This document shows, in pieces, positions 54,094 to 62,984 of a stretch of 64,000 nt of DNA. The translations under genes and the position numbers were made by a program. Below the pieces are notes generated by a model. It worked only from the letters and a program-made list of their open reading frames with translations, made no database searches and had not been told where the DNA came from. The stretch lies in contig NZ_CP024923.1 in NCBI RefSeq assembly GCF_002796605.1, positions 2,232,001 to 2,296,000 of the forward strand, read 5' to 3'. The stretch comes from Sphingomonas psychrotolerans (GTDB taxonomy: Bacteria > Pseudomonadota > Alphaproteobacteria > Sphingomonadales > Sphingomonadaceae). How positions within the stretch are numbered: position 1 is the stretch's first letter; each line of letters begins with the position of its first letter.

Positions 54094-56016
54094 TCATCGC
54101 GTGTGGAAATAGTCGTGCACCTGCTGTGCCACCGCCGCGGAGACGCCGGGCGCCTTCTGCAAATCCTCGAGGCTCGCGCCGCGCACTGCCCGCGCCGTGC
54201 CGAAATGCATCAGCAGCGCCTTCTTGCGCGCGGGGCCGATGCCCGGCACCTCGTCGAGCGGGCTGGCGCCAATCGCCTTGCTGCGCTTGTCGCGGTGCGC
54301 GCCGATCGCGAAGCGGTGCACTTCGTCGCGCAGCCGCTGGAGAAAGAACAGCACCGGCGAATTGACCGGCAAGGTCAGTTCGCGCCCGTCCATCAGATGG
54401 AACACCTCGCGTCCGTCGCGGCCATGATGCGGCCCCTTGGCCACCCCGACGAGGCACACATCCTCGATGCCGAGATCCTCGAGTACGCCCTTCACGGCGT
54501 TGAGCTGCCCGCGCCCGCCGTCGATCAGCACCAGATCGGGCCAGGTGCCGCCCTGGCGATCGGGATCCTCGTCCTGCGCGCGCGCGAAGCGGCGGCCGAA
54601 CACCTCGCGCATCATGCCGAAATCGTCGCCCGCGATCGTTTCGGGCCGCTTGATGTTGAATTTCCGGTACTGATTCTTCTGGAACCCCTCGGGTCCGGCG
54701 ACGACCATCGCGCCGAGCGCATTGGTGCCCTGGATGTGGCTGTTGTCGTAGATCTCGATCCGCTCGGGCGGCTCGGGCAGCTCGAATAGATCGGCGACCT
54801 CGGCGAGCAGCTTCGCCTGCGTCGTGCTTTCGGCCATCCGCCGGTCGAGCGCCTCGACGGCGTTGCGCTGCGCCTGTTCGAGCAGCCGTCGACGCGGCCC
54901 GCGCTGCGGCACGCCCAGCGCGACCCGGTGCCCCGCGCGTTCGGCCAGCGCCTCGGCGATCAATTTTGCCTCCTCCAGATTGCGGTCGACGAAGATCGTC
55001 TTGGGCGGCGGCACTTCCTCGTAGAATTGCATCAGGAACTGGCTGAGCACTTCGTCCTCGGGCACTTCGTTGGTGTGCGCGGGGAAGAAGCTGCGATGCC
55101 CCCAATTCTGCCCGCCGCGGATGAAGAAGGCCTGGATCCCCATCACGCCGGATTTGCAGGCAAGCGCGAAGATGTCGGCGTCGCCCACCCCCTCGGCATT
55201 GATCGCCTGGCTCCCCTGGATGAAGGTGAGCGCCTTCAGCCGATCGCGCAGGATCACGGCCAGCTCGAAATCCAGATTTTCGGCGGCGGCCTGCATCTGC
55301 TCGGCGAGCTTGGCCTGCACCTTGGTCGATTTGCCCTGCAGGAAGTCGCGCGCGTCGCTTACCAGCTCGGCATAGCCCGCTTCGTCGATCCGCCCGACGC
55401 ACGGCGCCGAGCAGCGGCGGATCTGGTAGAGCAGGCACGGCCGGTCGCGCGTCGCGAAAAAGCCGTCGGTACAACTCCGCAGCAGGAACAGCTTCTGCAA
55501 CGCGTTGAGCGTCTTGCGCACCTGCCCCGCCCCGGCGAACGGCCCGAAATAATCGCCCTTGTAGCGCCGCGCGCCGCGATGGAGCTGGACCCGCCCAAAG
55601 GCATGATCCTGCCGCAGCAGAATGAACGGGAAGCTCTTATCGTCGCGCAGCAACACGTTGTACGGCGGGCGATAGCGCTTGATCAGCTGCGCCTCGAGCA
55701 GCAGCGCCTCGGCCTCGTTGTTGGTGGTGACGATCGTCATCGACCGCGTCTGCGCGACCATCCGCTGGAGCCGTTTCGAGAGGCGCGTGACCTGGGTGTA
55801 ATTATTCACCCGGTTCTTGAGCGCGCGCGCCTTGCCCACGTACAGCACGTCGCCGCGCGCATCCTGCATCCGATACACGCCGGGACGCACCGGCAGAGTC
55901 TTCAAGACATTGCGTATCGCCGCCACGCCGGCGTCGAGATCGGGCACGCCCTCGCCGCGCACGGCGTAGGTAGCATTTTCCTCATTGAATCGGTTGGGGG
56001 AATTGGGGTCGGACAT
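54094..56016 (-). CDS. uvrC: UvrABC excinuclease subunit C
   Basis: Makes the dual incisions in nucleotide excision repair. 640 residues: N-terminal GIY-YIG nuclease (PGVYRMQDARGDVLYVGKA), a cysteine cluster region (CLLYQIRRCSAPCVG), the UVR motif, and the C-terminal RNase-H-like region with LVLIDGGRGQLNA, ending in helix-hairpin-helix units. Confidence 0.97.
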   Translation of the reverse strand: MSDPNSPNRFNEENATYAVRGEGVPDLDAGVAAIRNVLKTLPVRPGVYRMQDARGDVLYVGKARALKNRVNNYTQVTRLSKRLQRMVAQTRSMTIVTTNNEAEALLLEAQLIKRYRPPYNVLLRDDKSFPFILLRQDHAFGRVQLHRGARRYKGDYFGPFAGAGQVRKTLNALQKLFLLRSCTDGFFATRDRPCLLYQIRRCSAPCVGRIDEAGYAELVSDARDFLQGKSTKVQAKLAEQMQAAAENLDFELAVILRDRLKALTFIQGSQAINAEGVGDADIFALACKSGVMGIQAFFIRGGQNWGHRSFFPAHTNEVPEDEVLSQFLMQFYEEVPPPKTIFVDRNLEEAKLIAEALAERAGHRVALGVPQRGPRRRLLEQAQRNAVEALDRRMAESTTQAKLLAEVADLFELPEPPERIEIYDNSHIQGTNALGAMVVAGPEGFQKNQYRKFNIKRPETIAGDDFGMMREVFGRRFARAQDEDPDRQGGTWPDLVLIDGGRGQLNAVKGVLEDLGIEDVCLVGVAKGPHHGRDGREVFHLMDGRELTLPVNSPVLFFLQRLRDEVHRFAIGAHRDKRSKAIGASPLDEVPGIGPARKKALLMHFGTARAVRGASLEDLQKAPGVSAAVAQQVHDYFHTR

Positions 56017-56090
56017 GCGCGACCGACTTAGGGATTCCGCGCGCGGCTAGCTAGCCGTCATGCCACCCTCGGTACGCAGCCTCATCCGGG

Positions 56091-56184
56091 CTCCTGCGAA
56101 AGCAGGAGCGAGGACTACAAGTGCGAAAGCAGGAGCGAGGACTACAAGCCGCGTTCCTAGCGACTCTGGGCTCCTGCTTTCGCA
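56091..56184. repeat. 27-base exact tandem duplication with an inverted copy
   Basis: A 27-base unit at 56095-56121 is repeated exactly at 56122-56148. Its first 14 bases (tgcgaaagcaggag) recur inverted at 56171-56184, and ctcctgcgaaagcaggag (56091-56108) is itself a palindrome. Noncoding, between uvrC and the methyltransferase gene. Confidence 0.8.
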
Positions 56185-56249
56185 GGACCAGTGGTGACGA
56201 AAGTAGAGATCGGTACCATAACTCTGCAAGACACCGCAGGAGAGTCACC

Positions 56250-56996
56250 ATGAAGCTCAATCTTTCCGTCGCCCTGCTCGCGCTGGCCGCACCGCTTGCC
56301 GCCCACGGCCAGACCGTCCCCGCCCCGATCACCGCCGCGCTCGCCGATTCCGGACGCCCGGCCGCCGACAAGGAACGCGACGCCGCCCGCCACCCCGGCG
56401 AGTTGCTCGCCTTCGCCGGCATCAAGCCGGGCGACAAGGTGGCAGACTTCATCATGGGCGGCGGCTATTTCACGCGCATCCTCGCCAGGACCGTCGGCGC
56501 CAAGGGCCGCGTCTATGCCTATCAGCCTGCCGAGTTCATCCAGTATCGCGCCGCCTATGCCGACGAGCAGAAGACCGCCGTCGCTGGGTACGCCAATGTC
56601 ACCCCGCTCAGCGATTCGCTCGCCGCGGTGAAGTTCGCCGAGCCGCTCGACGCGATCATCACGGTGCAGAACTGGCACGATCTCCACCTCAAAATGTCCC
56701 CGCCGGGCTTCGCCGCGTCGATGGCGAAACGGCTCTATGACAATCTCAAGCCGGGCGGCGTGCTGCTGGTGGTCGACCATGTCGCCGCCGCCGATCCGGG
56801 ATTCGCGGCGCCAGACAAGCTCCACCGCATCGACCCTGCCGCTGCCCGCACGGAAATCGAAAGCGCGGGGTTCAAATTCGACGGCAGTTTGCCGCTGCTC
56901 GCCAACCCGGCCGATCCGCACACGGCGATCGTGTTCGACCCGTCGATCCGCGGCAAGACCGACCAGTTCATCTACCGCTTCCGCAAGCCGCGCTAA
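56250..56996 (+). CDS. Exported SAM-dependent methyltransferase-like protein
   Basis: 248 residues with a signal peptide (MKLNLSVALLALAAPLAAHGQ). A class I methyltransferase fold follows, with GIKPGDKVADFIMGGGYFTR as motif I and LKPGGVLLVVDHVAAAD. Exported members of this family are common in proteobacteria, and their substrate is unknown. The ATG at 56250 has aggagag upstream. The end overlaps the convergent kinase gene by 4 bases. Confidence 0.85.
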   Translation: MKLNLSVALLALAAPLAAHGQTVPAPITAALADSGRPAADKERDAARHPGELLAFAGIKPGDKVADFIMGGGYFTRILARTVGAKGRVYAYQPAEFIQYRAAYADEQKTAVAGYANVTPLSDSLAAVKFAEPLDAIITVQNWHDLHLKMSPPGFAASMAKRLYDNLKPGGVLLVVDHVAAADPGFAAPDKLHRIDPAAARTEIESAGFKFDGSLPLLANPADPHTAIVFDPSIRGKTDQFIYRFRKPR

Positions 56997-58870
56997 GCCG
57001 GCATCCTCTCACCGTCGAGCACTTGCCGCACCTTCGCGGCGAGCTGCGCGACGGTGAAGGGCTTGGGGAGCAGAGCAACGCCGTCGGCCAGCATGCCGTC
57101 GCTGACAATCCCGTCGCTCGGATAGCCGCTCATGTAGAGCAGCTTGATCTCGGGCCGGAGCGTCTCGACCTGCGCAGCCAGCTTGGTGCCGTGCATTCCG
57201 GGCATCAGCACGTCGGTGAGCAATAGATCTACGCGCGGCTGGGTTTCGAGCAAGATCAGCGCCGACTCCCCGCCGGATGCCGACAGCACGATATAGCCGA
57301 GCTCGCGAAGCGCATCGACGGCGAGTTGGCGCACTTTGTCCTCGTCGTCGACGACGAGAACGATCTGGCTCCCGCGCGCGCCGGGCAGGCGCGTCTCCGG
57401 TCCCGCCTGCCAGCTTTCGACCTCAGCCACCTTGCCCTTGTGTCGCGGCAGATAGAGATTCACCGCGGTGCCGCTTCCCGACTCGGATTCGATCACGGCA
57501 TGCCCGCCCGATTGCTTGACGAAGCCATAGACCTGGCTCAGCCCCAGCCCCGTGCCTTTGCCCATCGGCTTGGTAGTGAAGAAGGGCTCGAAGGCGCGAT
57601 CCCGCACTTCGGGGAGCATTCCCGTCCCGCTGTCACGCACGGTGATACGGACATAGTCTCCGGGCGCCACGCCGGGATGCATCGCAGCATAAGCGGGATC
57701 GAGTTTCACGTTCGCCGTGCTGACCACGAGCTTGCCGCCATCGATCATCGCGTCGCGCGCATTGAGCGACAGATTGACCAACGCACTCTCGAGCTGGCCG
57801 ACATCGGCGCGGACCGGCCACAGCCCGCTCGCCGGATCGATCTGGAAATCGACCTTGCCGCCGATCGTCCGCCGCAACAGCTCCGACAGCCGGCGGATCA
57901 GCTGGCTCGCATCGAAGGCGGAGGGCGCGAGCGGCTGGCGGCGCCCGAAGGCAAGCAGCTGTGAGGTGAGCTGGGCGGCGCGCTGCGCGCCCGACATCGC
58001 TGTATCGATATGCTCCTGCGCACGCTTGACGTCGTGCTCGACCCGGCGGCGGGCCAGATCGAGCGACCCGATCACGATCGCCAGCATGTTGTTGAAGTCA
58101 TGCGCGATGCCGCCGGTCAGCTGACCGATCGACTCCATCTTCTGTAGCTGGCGCAGCTGGGTCTCCGCCGCCTCCCGGCTGGCGGCCTCCTCGTGCAACC
58201 GCGCATTGGCATTGAGCAGCTGGTCCCGCGCAACCGAAGTCTTGTGGGCGGTGGACAGCGCCCGCAGCGTGGACCGCAGCGCAAACGCAATCACCGCGGC
58301 GGCGCATAGCAGCAGCCAGATCGAGAACAGAGTCGCCTGCCGGTCCGCCGCGGCGCGCTGCTGTTCGAATTGCCGCGCCCCCTCGGCCTTCATCCCGATG
58401 ACGATCGCGCGGCACCGATCGGTGACCGGTCGATCGAGCACGGCGCGGAGCGAGCGCCTGGCATCCTCCACGCGTCCCGACCGTGCCCACGCAAACCGCA
58501 CGTCGGTGTAGGATAGCCTGGTGCGCCAGCAATGATCGAGTTGCCGGGCAGCCATCACTTGTGCGGGATCGGCTGCCATTTGGCGGATCAGTGCCGCGAG
58601 TTCGAGGTGCAGCTTCTCGCGTGCCTGCGTATAGCGCGCGACGAAGCGCTCGTCTCCCGCGAGCAGATAGCCGCTCTCGCCCAGCAATGCTTCCTGCGCG
58701 CGCGTGACGAGGCTGTTGAGCCGCTCCTGGACCTGCAGGGTCTGCACCATGACCATATCGGCGCGCTGCTCGGCGCGAAACAGGAAGAAGGTCCCGACCA
58801 TGGCTGCGCAGATCAACGCCAGCCCGGATAGAATGGCGACGCGACCTATATCCGGGCGTTTGCTGACCAT
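56993..58870 (-). CDS. Hybrid sensor histidine kinase with CHASE3-type sensor and receiver domain
   Basis: 625 residues. Two membrane helices (about 10-30 and 180-200) enclose a helical periplasmic sensor of CHASE3 type. A HisKA domain follows with His257 in [10 protein letters not shown], then an ATPase domain ([34 protein letters not shown]), and a C-terminal receiver ([13 protein letters not shown], phosphorylated Asp in [11 protein letters not shown], and KPF). No partner is adjacent. The ATG at 58870 is preferred to a TTG six codons upstream. Confidence 0.9.
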   Translation of the reverse strand: MVSKRPDIGRVAILSGLALICAAMVGTFFLFRAEQRADMVMVQTLQVQERLNSLVTRAQEALLGESGYLLAGDERFVARYTQAREKLHLELAALIRQMAADPAQVMAARQLDHCWRTRLSYTDVRFAWARSGRVEDARRSLRAVLDRPVTDRCRAIVIGMKAEGARQFEQQRAAADRQATLFSIWLLLCAAAVIAFALRSTLRALSTAHKTSVARDQLLNANARLHEEAASREAAETQLRQLQKMESIGQLTGGIAHDFNNMLAIVIGSLDLARRRVEHDVKRAQEHIDTAMSGAQRAAQLTSQLLAFGRRQPLAPSAFDASQLIRRLSELLRRTIGGKVDFQIDPASGLWPVRADVGQLESALVNLSLNARDAMIDGGKLVVSTANVKLDPAYAAMHPGVAPGDYVRITVRDSGTGMLPEVRDRAFEPFFTTKPMGKGTGLGLSQVYGFVKQSGGHAVIESESGSGTAVNLYLPRHKGKVAEVESWQAGPETRLPGARGSQIVLVVDDEDKVRQLAVDALRELGYIVLSASGGESALILLETQPRVDLLLTDVLMPGMHGTKLAAQVETLRPEIKLLYMSGYPSDGIVSDGMLADGVALLPKPFTVAQLAAKVRQVLDGERMPA

Positions 58871-58936
58871 GACGCTTGCTTTGCCCAACGAAAAAAGAAG
58901 AGCAAACGAATTCGCCGCCGAACCAGACTAGTCGGT

Positions 58937-58978
58937 GCGTTAACGCCAACTAATGATAAACATTAGCAAGTTACGTAA
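58937..58978. promoter_or_regulatory. Three palindromes upstream of the hybrid kinase gene
   Basis: GCGTTAACGC (58937-58946), ctaatg-ataaa-cattag (58950-58966) and ttacgtaa (58971-58978) lie in an AT-rich stretch about 70-110 bases before the start codon. Possible promoter/operator region. Confidence 0.35.
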
Positions 58979-59025
58979 ACGTCAAGTCATGAACATGGTG
59001 ACGCCGGCAACCAGTACGACTGCGC

Positions 59026-59265
59026 TCATTTCGAGGCTTCGCGCTCGATCCGCCGGGCTTCGGCCTCGATCCGGTTCATCTCGGCAGCGACACGGGCTTT
59101 GACGTCTTCCGACGCACGTCGATCATCATTTGCACGCTGCAAGGCGAGCAAGGTCGCAAGCGCCGCCAGCAGGAGCGCGGCAAAGCCGCCGATCCCCAGC
59201 CAGCGCGTGGCACCCGGCCCCGGATCGTCCGGGACCGCCTTCTTGTCATGTCGTTTGGAAGCCAT
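59026..59265 (-). CDS. Small single-helix membrane protein with coiled-coil tail
   Basis: 79 residues: a lysine/arginine-rich N terminus (MASKRHDKKAVPDD), one membrane helix (22-43), and a charged helical tail (VAAEMNRIEAEARRIE) typical of a coiled coil. It lies on the same strand 66 bases beyond the atpF stop. Unknown family; may be an accessory of the Fo cluster. Confidence 0.55.
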   Translation of the reverse strand: MASKRHDKKAVPDDPGPGATRWLGIGGFAALLLAALATLLALQRANDDRRASEDVKARVAAEMNRIEAEARRIEREASK

Positions 59266-59331
59266 GGCGCAGCTTTAGCATGCCAGCGGCGCACTGCCAG
59301 ACCTTGACGGGCGCCCCTTGGCGCCCGCGGC

Positions 59332-59982
59332 TCAGTTGAGTCGGCCGAGTCCCGCGATGGTCTTGTCGACCAGTGCCTTGTCGGCCTCGGCACCGTGCTT
59401 GTCGGCGATGATCGCCGCGGCAGCGCGGGTCGCGGCTTCGGCGGCCTTGGCGCGCACCGCCTGGATCGCGGCGCGCTCGGCGGCGGCGATCTTGTCCTCG
59501 GCCATCCGCGCGCGGCGCGCTGTCAGCTCGGTGGCATCGGCCTCGGCCTTGGCGAGCACGGCCCCGGCCTCTTCCTCGGCATGCGCGAGCATGGCCTGCG
59601 CCTGCGCCTCGGCACCTGCGATCTTCCGCGCATATTCGTCGCGCAGCGCCTCGGCCTCGGCGCGAAGTTGCTTCGCCTCGTCGAGCCGGTTGCGGATCGC
59701 CGCGATCTGATTGTCGAGCCCGCGGGTGATCAGACCCGGCACCTTCTTCCAGATCAGGATCAGGAGGAACACCGCCATCGCGATCGACACCCAGACGGTG
59801 GCGTCGAGCACCCCGAATAGCGACGGATCGGGATGATGCGTGCCGGTCGGGCCGACGCCGCCTTCGGCGGCGGTGAGTGCATGCGTACCGGTGTCGCGCA
59901 CCGGCATGCCTTCGCCATGCTTCGCTTCGGTCAGGTTCTCGGAGACGGTGTCCGACACCGCCGGATGTGCTGCCTCAGCCAT
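59332..59982 (-). CDS. atpF: ATP synthase Fo subunit b
   Basis: Peripheral stalk of the F-type ATP synthase. 216 residues with an unusual N-terminal extension of about 55 residues before the membrane helix (60-80, VWVSIAMAVFLLILIW), followed by a long coiled coil rich in Ala, Glu and Lys. It overlaps the preceding b' gene by 8 bases, and the two proteins form a heterodimer in alphaproteobacteria. Confidence 0.9.
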   Translation of the reverse strand: MAEAAHPAVSDTVSENLTEAKHGEGMPVRDTGTHALTAAEGGVGPTGTHHPDPSLFGVLDATVWVSIAMAVFLLILIWKKVPGLITRGLDNQIAAIRNRLDEAKQLRAEAEALRDEYARKIAGAEAQAQAMLAHAEEEAGAVLAKAEADATELTARRARMAEDKIAAAERAAIQAVRAKAAEAATRAAAAIIADKHGAEADKALVDKTIAGLGRLN

Positions 59983-60466
59983 TGAGCGCCGCCTTCACTG
60001 CCTTCTTGGCCTCGACGGCCGTTACCTTGGCGCCCGAGAAGCGTGCGACGATGTCGCGCGCGGCTTCGACCGCCACTGCCTCGATCTCGGCACTCGCCGC
60101 AGTCGTCGCCTCGGCGATCTGCGCCTCGGCTGCCGCGATGCGGGCATCGGTCTCGGCATGCGCCGCGGCGAGCCGCTTCTCCGCCGCGGCAGTGCCCTGC
60201 GCCCGCGCCTCGGCGATGCGCTTCTGCGCGCCTTCGCGTGCGGCGTTTTCCTCGATCCGCCAATTCTCTTCGGCCTGATCGGCAGCGACACGCGCCGCCT
60301 CGGCAGCGGCGAGGTCGCCGGCGACCGATTGGTCGCGCGCATCGACCGTCGACAGCACCTTGGGCAGCATCACCTTGCCCACGACGAAGAAGACGAAGCC
60401 GAACGTCACGAGCAGCCAGAATAGCTGCGACGCGAAGGTTTCGGCGAGTTGGGAGATCTGAGGCAT
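59975..60466 (-). CDS. atpF': ATP synthase Fo subunit b'
   Basis: 163 residues. N-terminal membrane helix (MPQISQLAETFASQLFWLLV onward), then GKVMLPKVLSTVDARDQSVAG and a long helical tail. Position after subunit c and before the longer b gene identifies it as the b' subunit (also named atpG or atpX). Confidence 0.9.
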   Translation of the reverse strand: MPQISQLAETFASQLFWLLVTFGFVFFVVGKVMLPKVLSTVDARDQSVAGDLAAAEAARVAADQAEENWRIEENAAREGAQKRIAEARAQGTAAAEKRLAAAHAETDARIAAAEAQIAEATTAASAEIEAVAVEAARDIVARFSGAKVTAVEAKKAVKAALNG

Positions 60467-60517
60467 TGCTATCCTATCCAGCGGGCCGGGGACTTGCCCC
60501 GGCCCGTACCGGAGATG

Positions 60518-60745
60518 TTAGGCGACGAAGATCAGGATCATCGCGACGACGAACGCAAGCAGACCGAGAAGCTCGGCGGCCGCGAAGCCGATGAACAGAC
60601 GGCCCTGCTGGCCGTCGGCCGCGCCCGGATTGCGCAGCGCGCCTTCGAGGAAGCTGCCGAACACGTTGCCCACACCGATGGCGGCCATGCCGGCGCCGAT
60701 CGCCGCGAGACCCGCACCGATGAGCTTTGCTGCTTCTGCGTCCAT
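60518..60745 (-). CDS. atpE: ATP synthase Fo subunit c
   Basis: Forms the proton-turned ring. 75 residues, a hairpin of two helices with [20 protein letters not shown] and the proton-binding Glu in [12 protein letters not shown]. Lies 45 bases after atpB in the same operon. Confidence 0.97.
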   Translation of the reverse strand: MDAEAAKLIGAGLAAIGAGMAAIGVGNVFGSFLEGALRNPGAADGQQGRLFIGFAAAELLGLLAFVVAMILIFVA

Positions 60746-60790
60746 TTCTAAAACTCCTGCGTATATTCAGTTGATAACGTTACGAAAAAC

Positions 60791-61573
60791 TCAGTGCAGA
60801 TGCTCGGCGTCGTTGATGTACAGCGACGTGAGCAGCGCAAAGACATAGGCCTGGATGCCGGCGACGAGGATCTCAAGCGCCGAGATGCCGACCATCAGCG
60901 CGAAGCTGGGGATGCCGACGCCGAGGCCGGGGATCAGCCCGGCATTGCCGGCGTTGATCACGAAGCCCGCGAGCACCTTCAACAGGATGTGCCCGGCGAT
61001 CATCGCGACGAACAGTCGCAGGCCCAGCGAGAACGGCCGCACCATGAAGCTGACGAACTCGATCGCGGGGATCAGCCAGATCAGCCACAAGGGCGTGCCG
61101 TGCGGCACGAACAGCGAGAAGAACTTGAACCCATGCTTCCAGAAGCCGACGATCAGCACGATCGAGAAGCTCATGATCGCCAGCACGCCGGTGACGGTGA
61201 AGTGGCTGGTGAAAGTGAATGGGTGGATGCCCACCAGGCCCAGCGGCAACAGCCCGAGCACATTGGCGAACAGGATGAACATGAACAGCGAGAACACGTA
61301 AGGGAGGTAGGTGCGCCCCTCCTTGCCGATATTCTGCGCCAGCATCGAATCGATGAAGCCGGTGAAGTTCTCGACCAGCATCTGCCAGCGGCCGGGCACC
61401 ACGGCGCGCTTCATGCCCCCGAGCATGAATGCCCAGAGGACGAAGGCCGCGATGCACATCCACAGTGCCGAGTTCGTGAAGGCGATCTGGTGCCCGGCTA
61501 CATTGAAGCCGTCCCAGATCGTCTGCACCTCGAACTGGTGCATCGGGTCGATCTTGCCTGATTCAGCCGCCAC
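60791..61573 (-). CDS. atpB: ATP synthase Fo subunit a
   Basis: Proton channel of Fo. 260 residues with five or six helices; the essential Arg lies in SLGLRLFVAMIAGH, and GGMKRAVVPGRWQ and FVINAG are conserved. Starts with GTG at 61573; an ATG ten codons in is possible. Confidence 0.96.
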   Translation of the reverse strand: MAAESGKIDPMHQFEVQTIWDGFNVAGHQIAFTNSALWMCIAAFVLWAFMLGGMKRAVVPGRWQMLVENFTGFIDSMLAQNIGKEGRTYLPYVFSLFMFILFANVLGLLPLGLVGIHPFTFTSHFTVTGVLAIMSFSIVLIVGFWKHGFKFFSLFVPHGTPLWLIWLIPAIEFVSFMVRPFSLGLRLFVAMIAGHILLKVLAGFVINAGNAGLIPGLGVGIPSFALMVGISALEILVAGIQAYVFALLTSLYINDAEHLH

Positions 61574-61612
61574 GCGCGTTGATCCGTTTCATTAGCCAAA
61601 GCGCCCGAAGAG

Positions 61613-61930
61613 TCACTTCGAGCGCTGGTTCGAAATCCTGATGATGTTCCTGAACGCGCTGCCGATTCCGAGGAACAGGAGCACGAGCAGGAGCCACGGG
61701 GAGGTTCCCAGCAGCCAATCGAGCGTAGCGCCGATCACTGCTCCTCCAACCATGCTGCCAATCAGTTCGGCCAGCACGCGGTTCCCGAGGCGATAACTGG
61801 CATCGCCTTTGGTATCCACGGCGCCGGTTCTGATCGCCTCTTCCGTCTTTGCTCGCCGCAATCGCTCGTCGAGCGAGTTCAGGCGGGCATCCTCGGTCAA
61901 GGGGTCCAGTCCGGGCTCGTTCTCGACCAT
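61613..61930 (-). CDS. atpI: AtpI/AtpZ-like protein
   Basis: 105 residues with two membrane helices (about 55-75 and 79-97) and a charged N terminus; the typical first gene of alphaproteobacterial Fo operons. Helps c-ring assembly or Mg uptake for the synthase. gggagagg precedes the ATG at 61930. Confidence 0.88.
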   Translation of the reverse strand: MVENEPGLDPLTEDARLNSLDERLRRAKTEEAIRTGAVDTKGDASYRLGNRVLAELIGSMVGGAVIGATLDWLLGTSPWLLLVLLFLGIGSAFRNIIRISNQRSK

Positions 61931-62170
61931 TTCGCCTCTCCCTTCATGCCGTTACCGGCGGTCCAAGCGCATGTGCCGACGGCGAGCCCGCCAAGGCAGG
62001 GGCGCTTTAGGAAGGGCTCGGGCCCGAGTCAACACTGGCGCCCGAACGCTGCGGGATCCCACCCAAAGCGCAGATGTGCCGTCCCGGCTTCACAGCGATG
62101 CACCTTCCGCGCTAGGGGCGCCCCGCCGGGAACGGCGATGGAAATTCTCGTCGATGCAAAGGGGTGTAAT

Positions 62171-62938
62171 ATGGCCGCAGTTCGAAATCGACCGATAGCC
62201 AAGATTCTCATCGGCCTTGTCGGGGTCGTTGTCGGGCTTTTCCTCGGCAAAATGGCATTCCAGGCGTTTGAGAACCGCCCGGGGAAACTCGAAGCCGAGT
62301 TCGAAACCGCGGTGCAGAACGATCCGGCCATGGGAACGATGTTCCAGGCCTTTCGCCAGTATTTCCCGACCGACTATGCCGCATTGAAGGCCGAGATGGT
62401 CGCGCAACATCGCGCAGGCGCCACCCCTGCCTCGCTCAATATGCTCGGCTTCAACCGGATGGCGGTGTTCCGCAAGGCGCATATCCGCGAACTGGCGCTG
62501 GCGCCCTCCGCCGAACTTCAGGCCTTTCGCAAGAGCCAGGCGGCGCTGATCAACGGACTTGCGGCGGAATCGCCGACGCTCTGCGCGCAATATACCTTCG
62601 CCACGATCAAGCCCGGCACCACCCCTTCCCCCAAGGTCCAGAAGCTGCTCGCCGATATCGGCGCCGCCCAGTTCCGCGCGATCGCAGCCGGCCAGAAAAC
62701 GCCCGCGAAGCGCGAGATCGACACGCTCTCCCGCGCCGACAGCGAAGCCCTGGTCGCGCAGATGAAGCGCGCGGGCCTGAGCGATCGCCAGCTTGCCGCC
62801 TTCCTCGACGGGTCGGGAGCCCGCGCGCTGAGCGAGACCGATCAGTGCCGGACCGGAGTGATCCTCACCCAGGCGCTCGATGGGCTCCCGGCAGACCAGG
62901 CGGAACGCGTGCTGGCATTCATGACTGCGCATTCCTGA
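62171..62938 (+). CDS. Membrane-anchored protein of unknown function
   Basis: 255 residues with one N-terminal helix (about 9-30, IAKILIGLVGVVVGLFLGKM), so anchored with a soluble helical domain outside. Two cysteines (LCAQY, QCRTG) may bond. The ATG at 62171 has aagggg eight bases upstream; an ATG at 62138 is possible. No family recognised. Divergent from the ATP synthase operon. Confidence 0.7.
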   Translation: MAAVRNRPIAKILIGLVGVVVGLFLGKMAFQAFENRPGKLEAEFETAVQNDPAMGTMFQAFRQYFPTDYAALKAEMVAQHRAGATPASLNMLGFNRMAVFRKAHIRELALAPSAELQAFRKSQAALINGLAAESPTLCAQYTFATIKPGTTPSPKVQKLLADIGAAQFRAIAAGQKTPAKREIDTLSRADSEALVAQMKRAGLSDRQLAAFLDGSGARALSETDQCRTGVILTQALDGLPADQAERVLAFMTAHS

Positions 62939-62984
62939 CGCCGGAGCGCTTGCCTCCAATCGCGGCGGCGGGCAGGTTTTCGGG

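Noticed and set aside
51785..54112. A 2.3 kb open frame on the plus strand
   Set aside because: Antisense to the DUF3857/transglutaminase-TPR gene and the end of uvrC; no motif.
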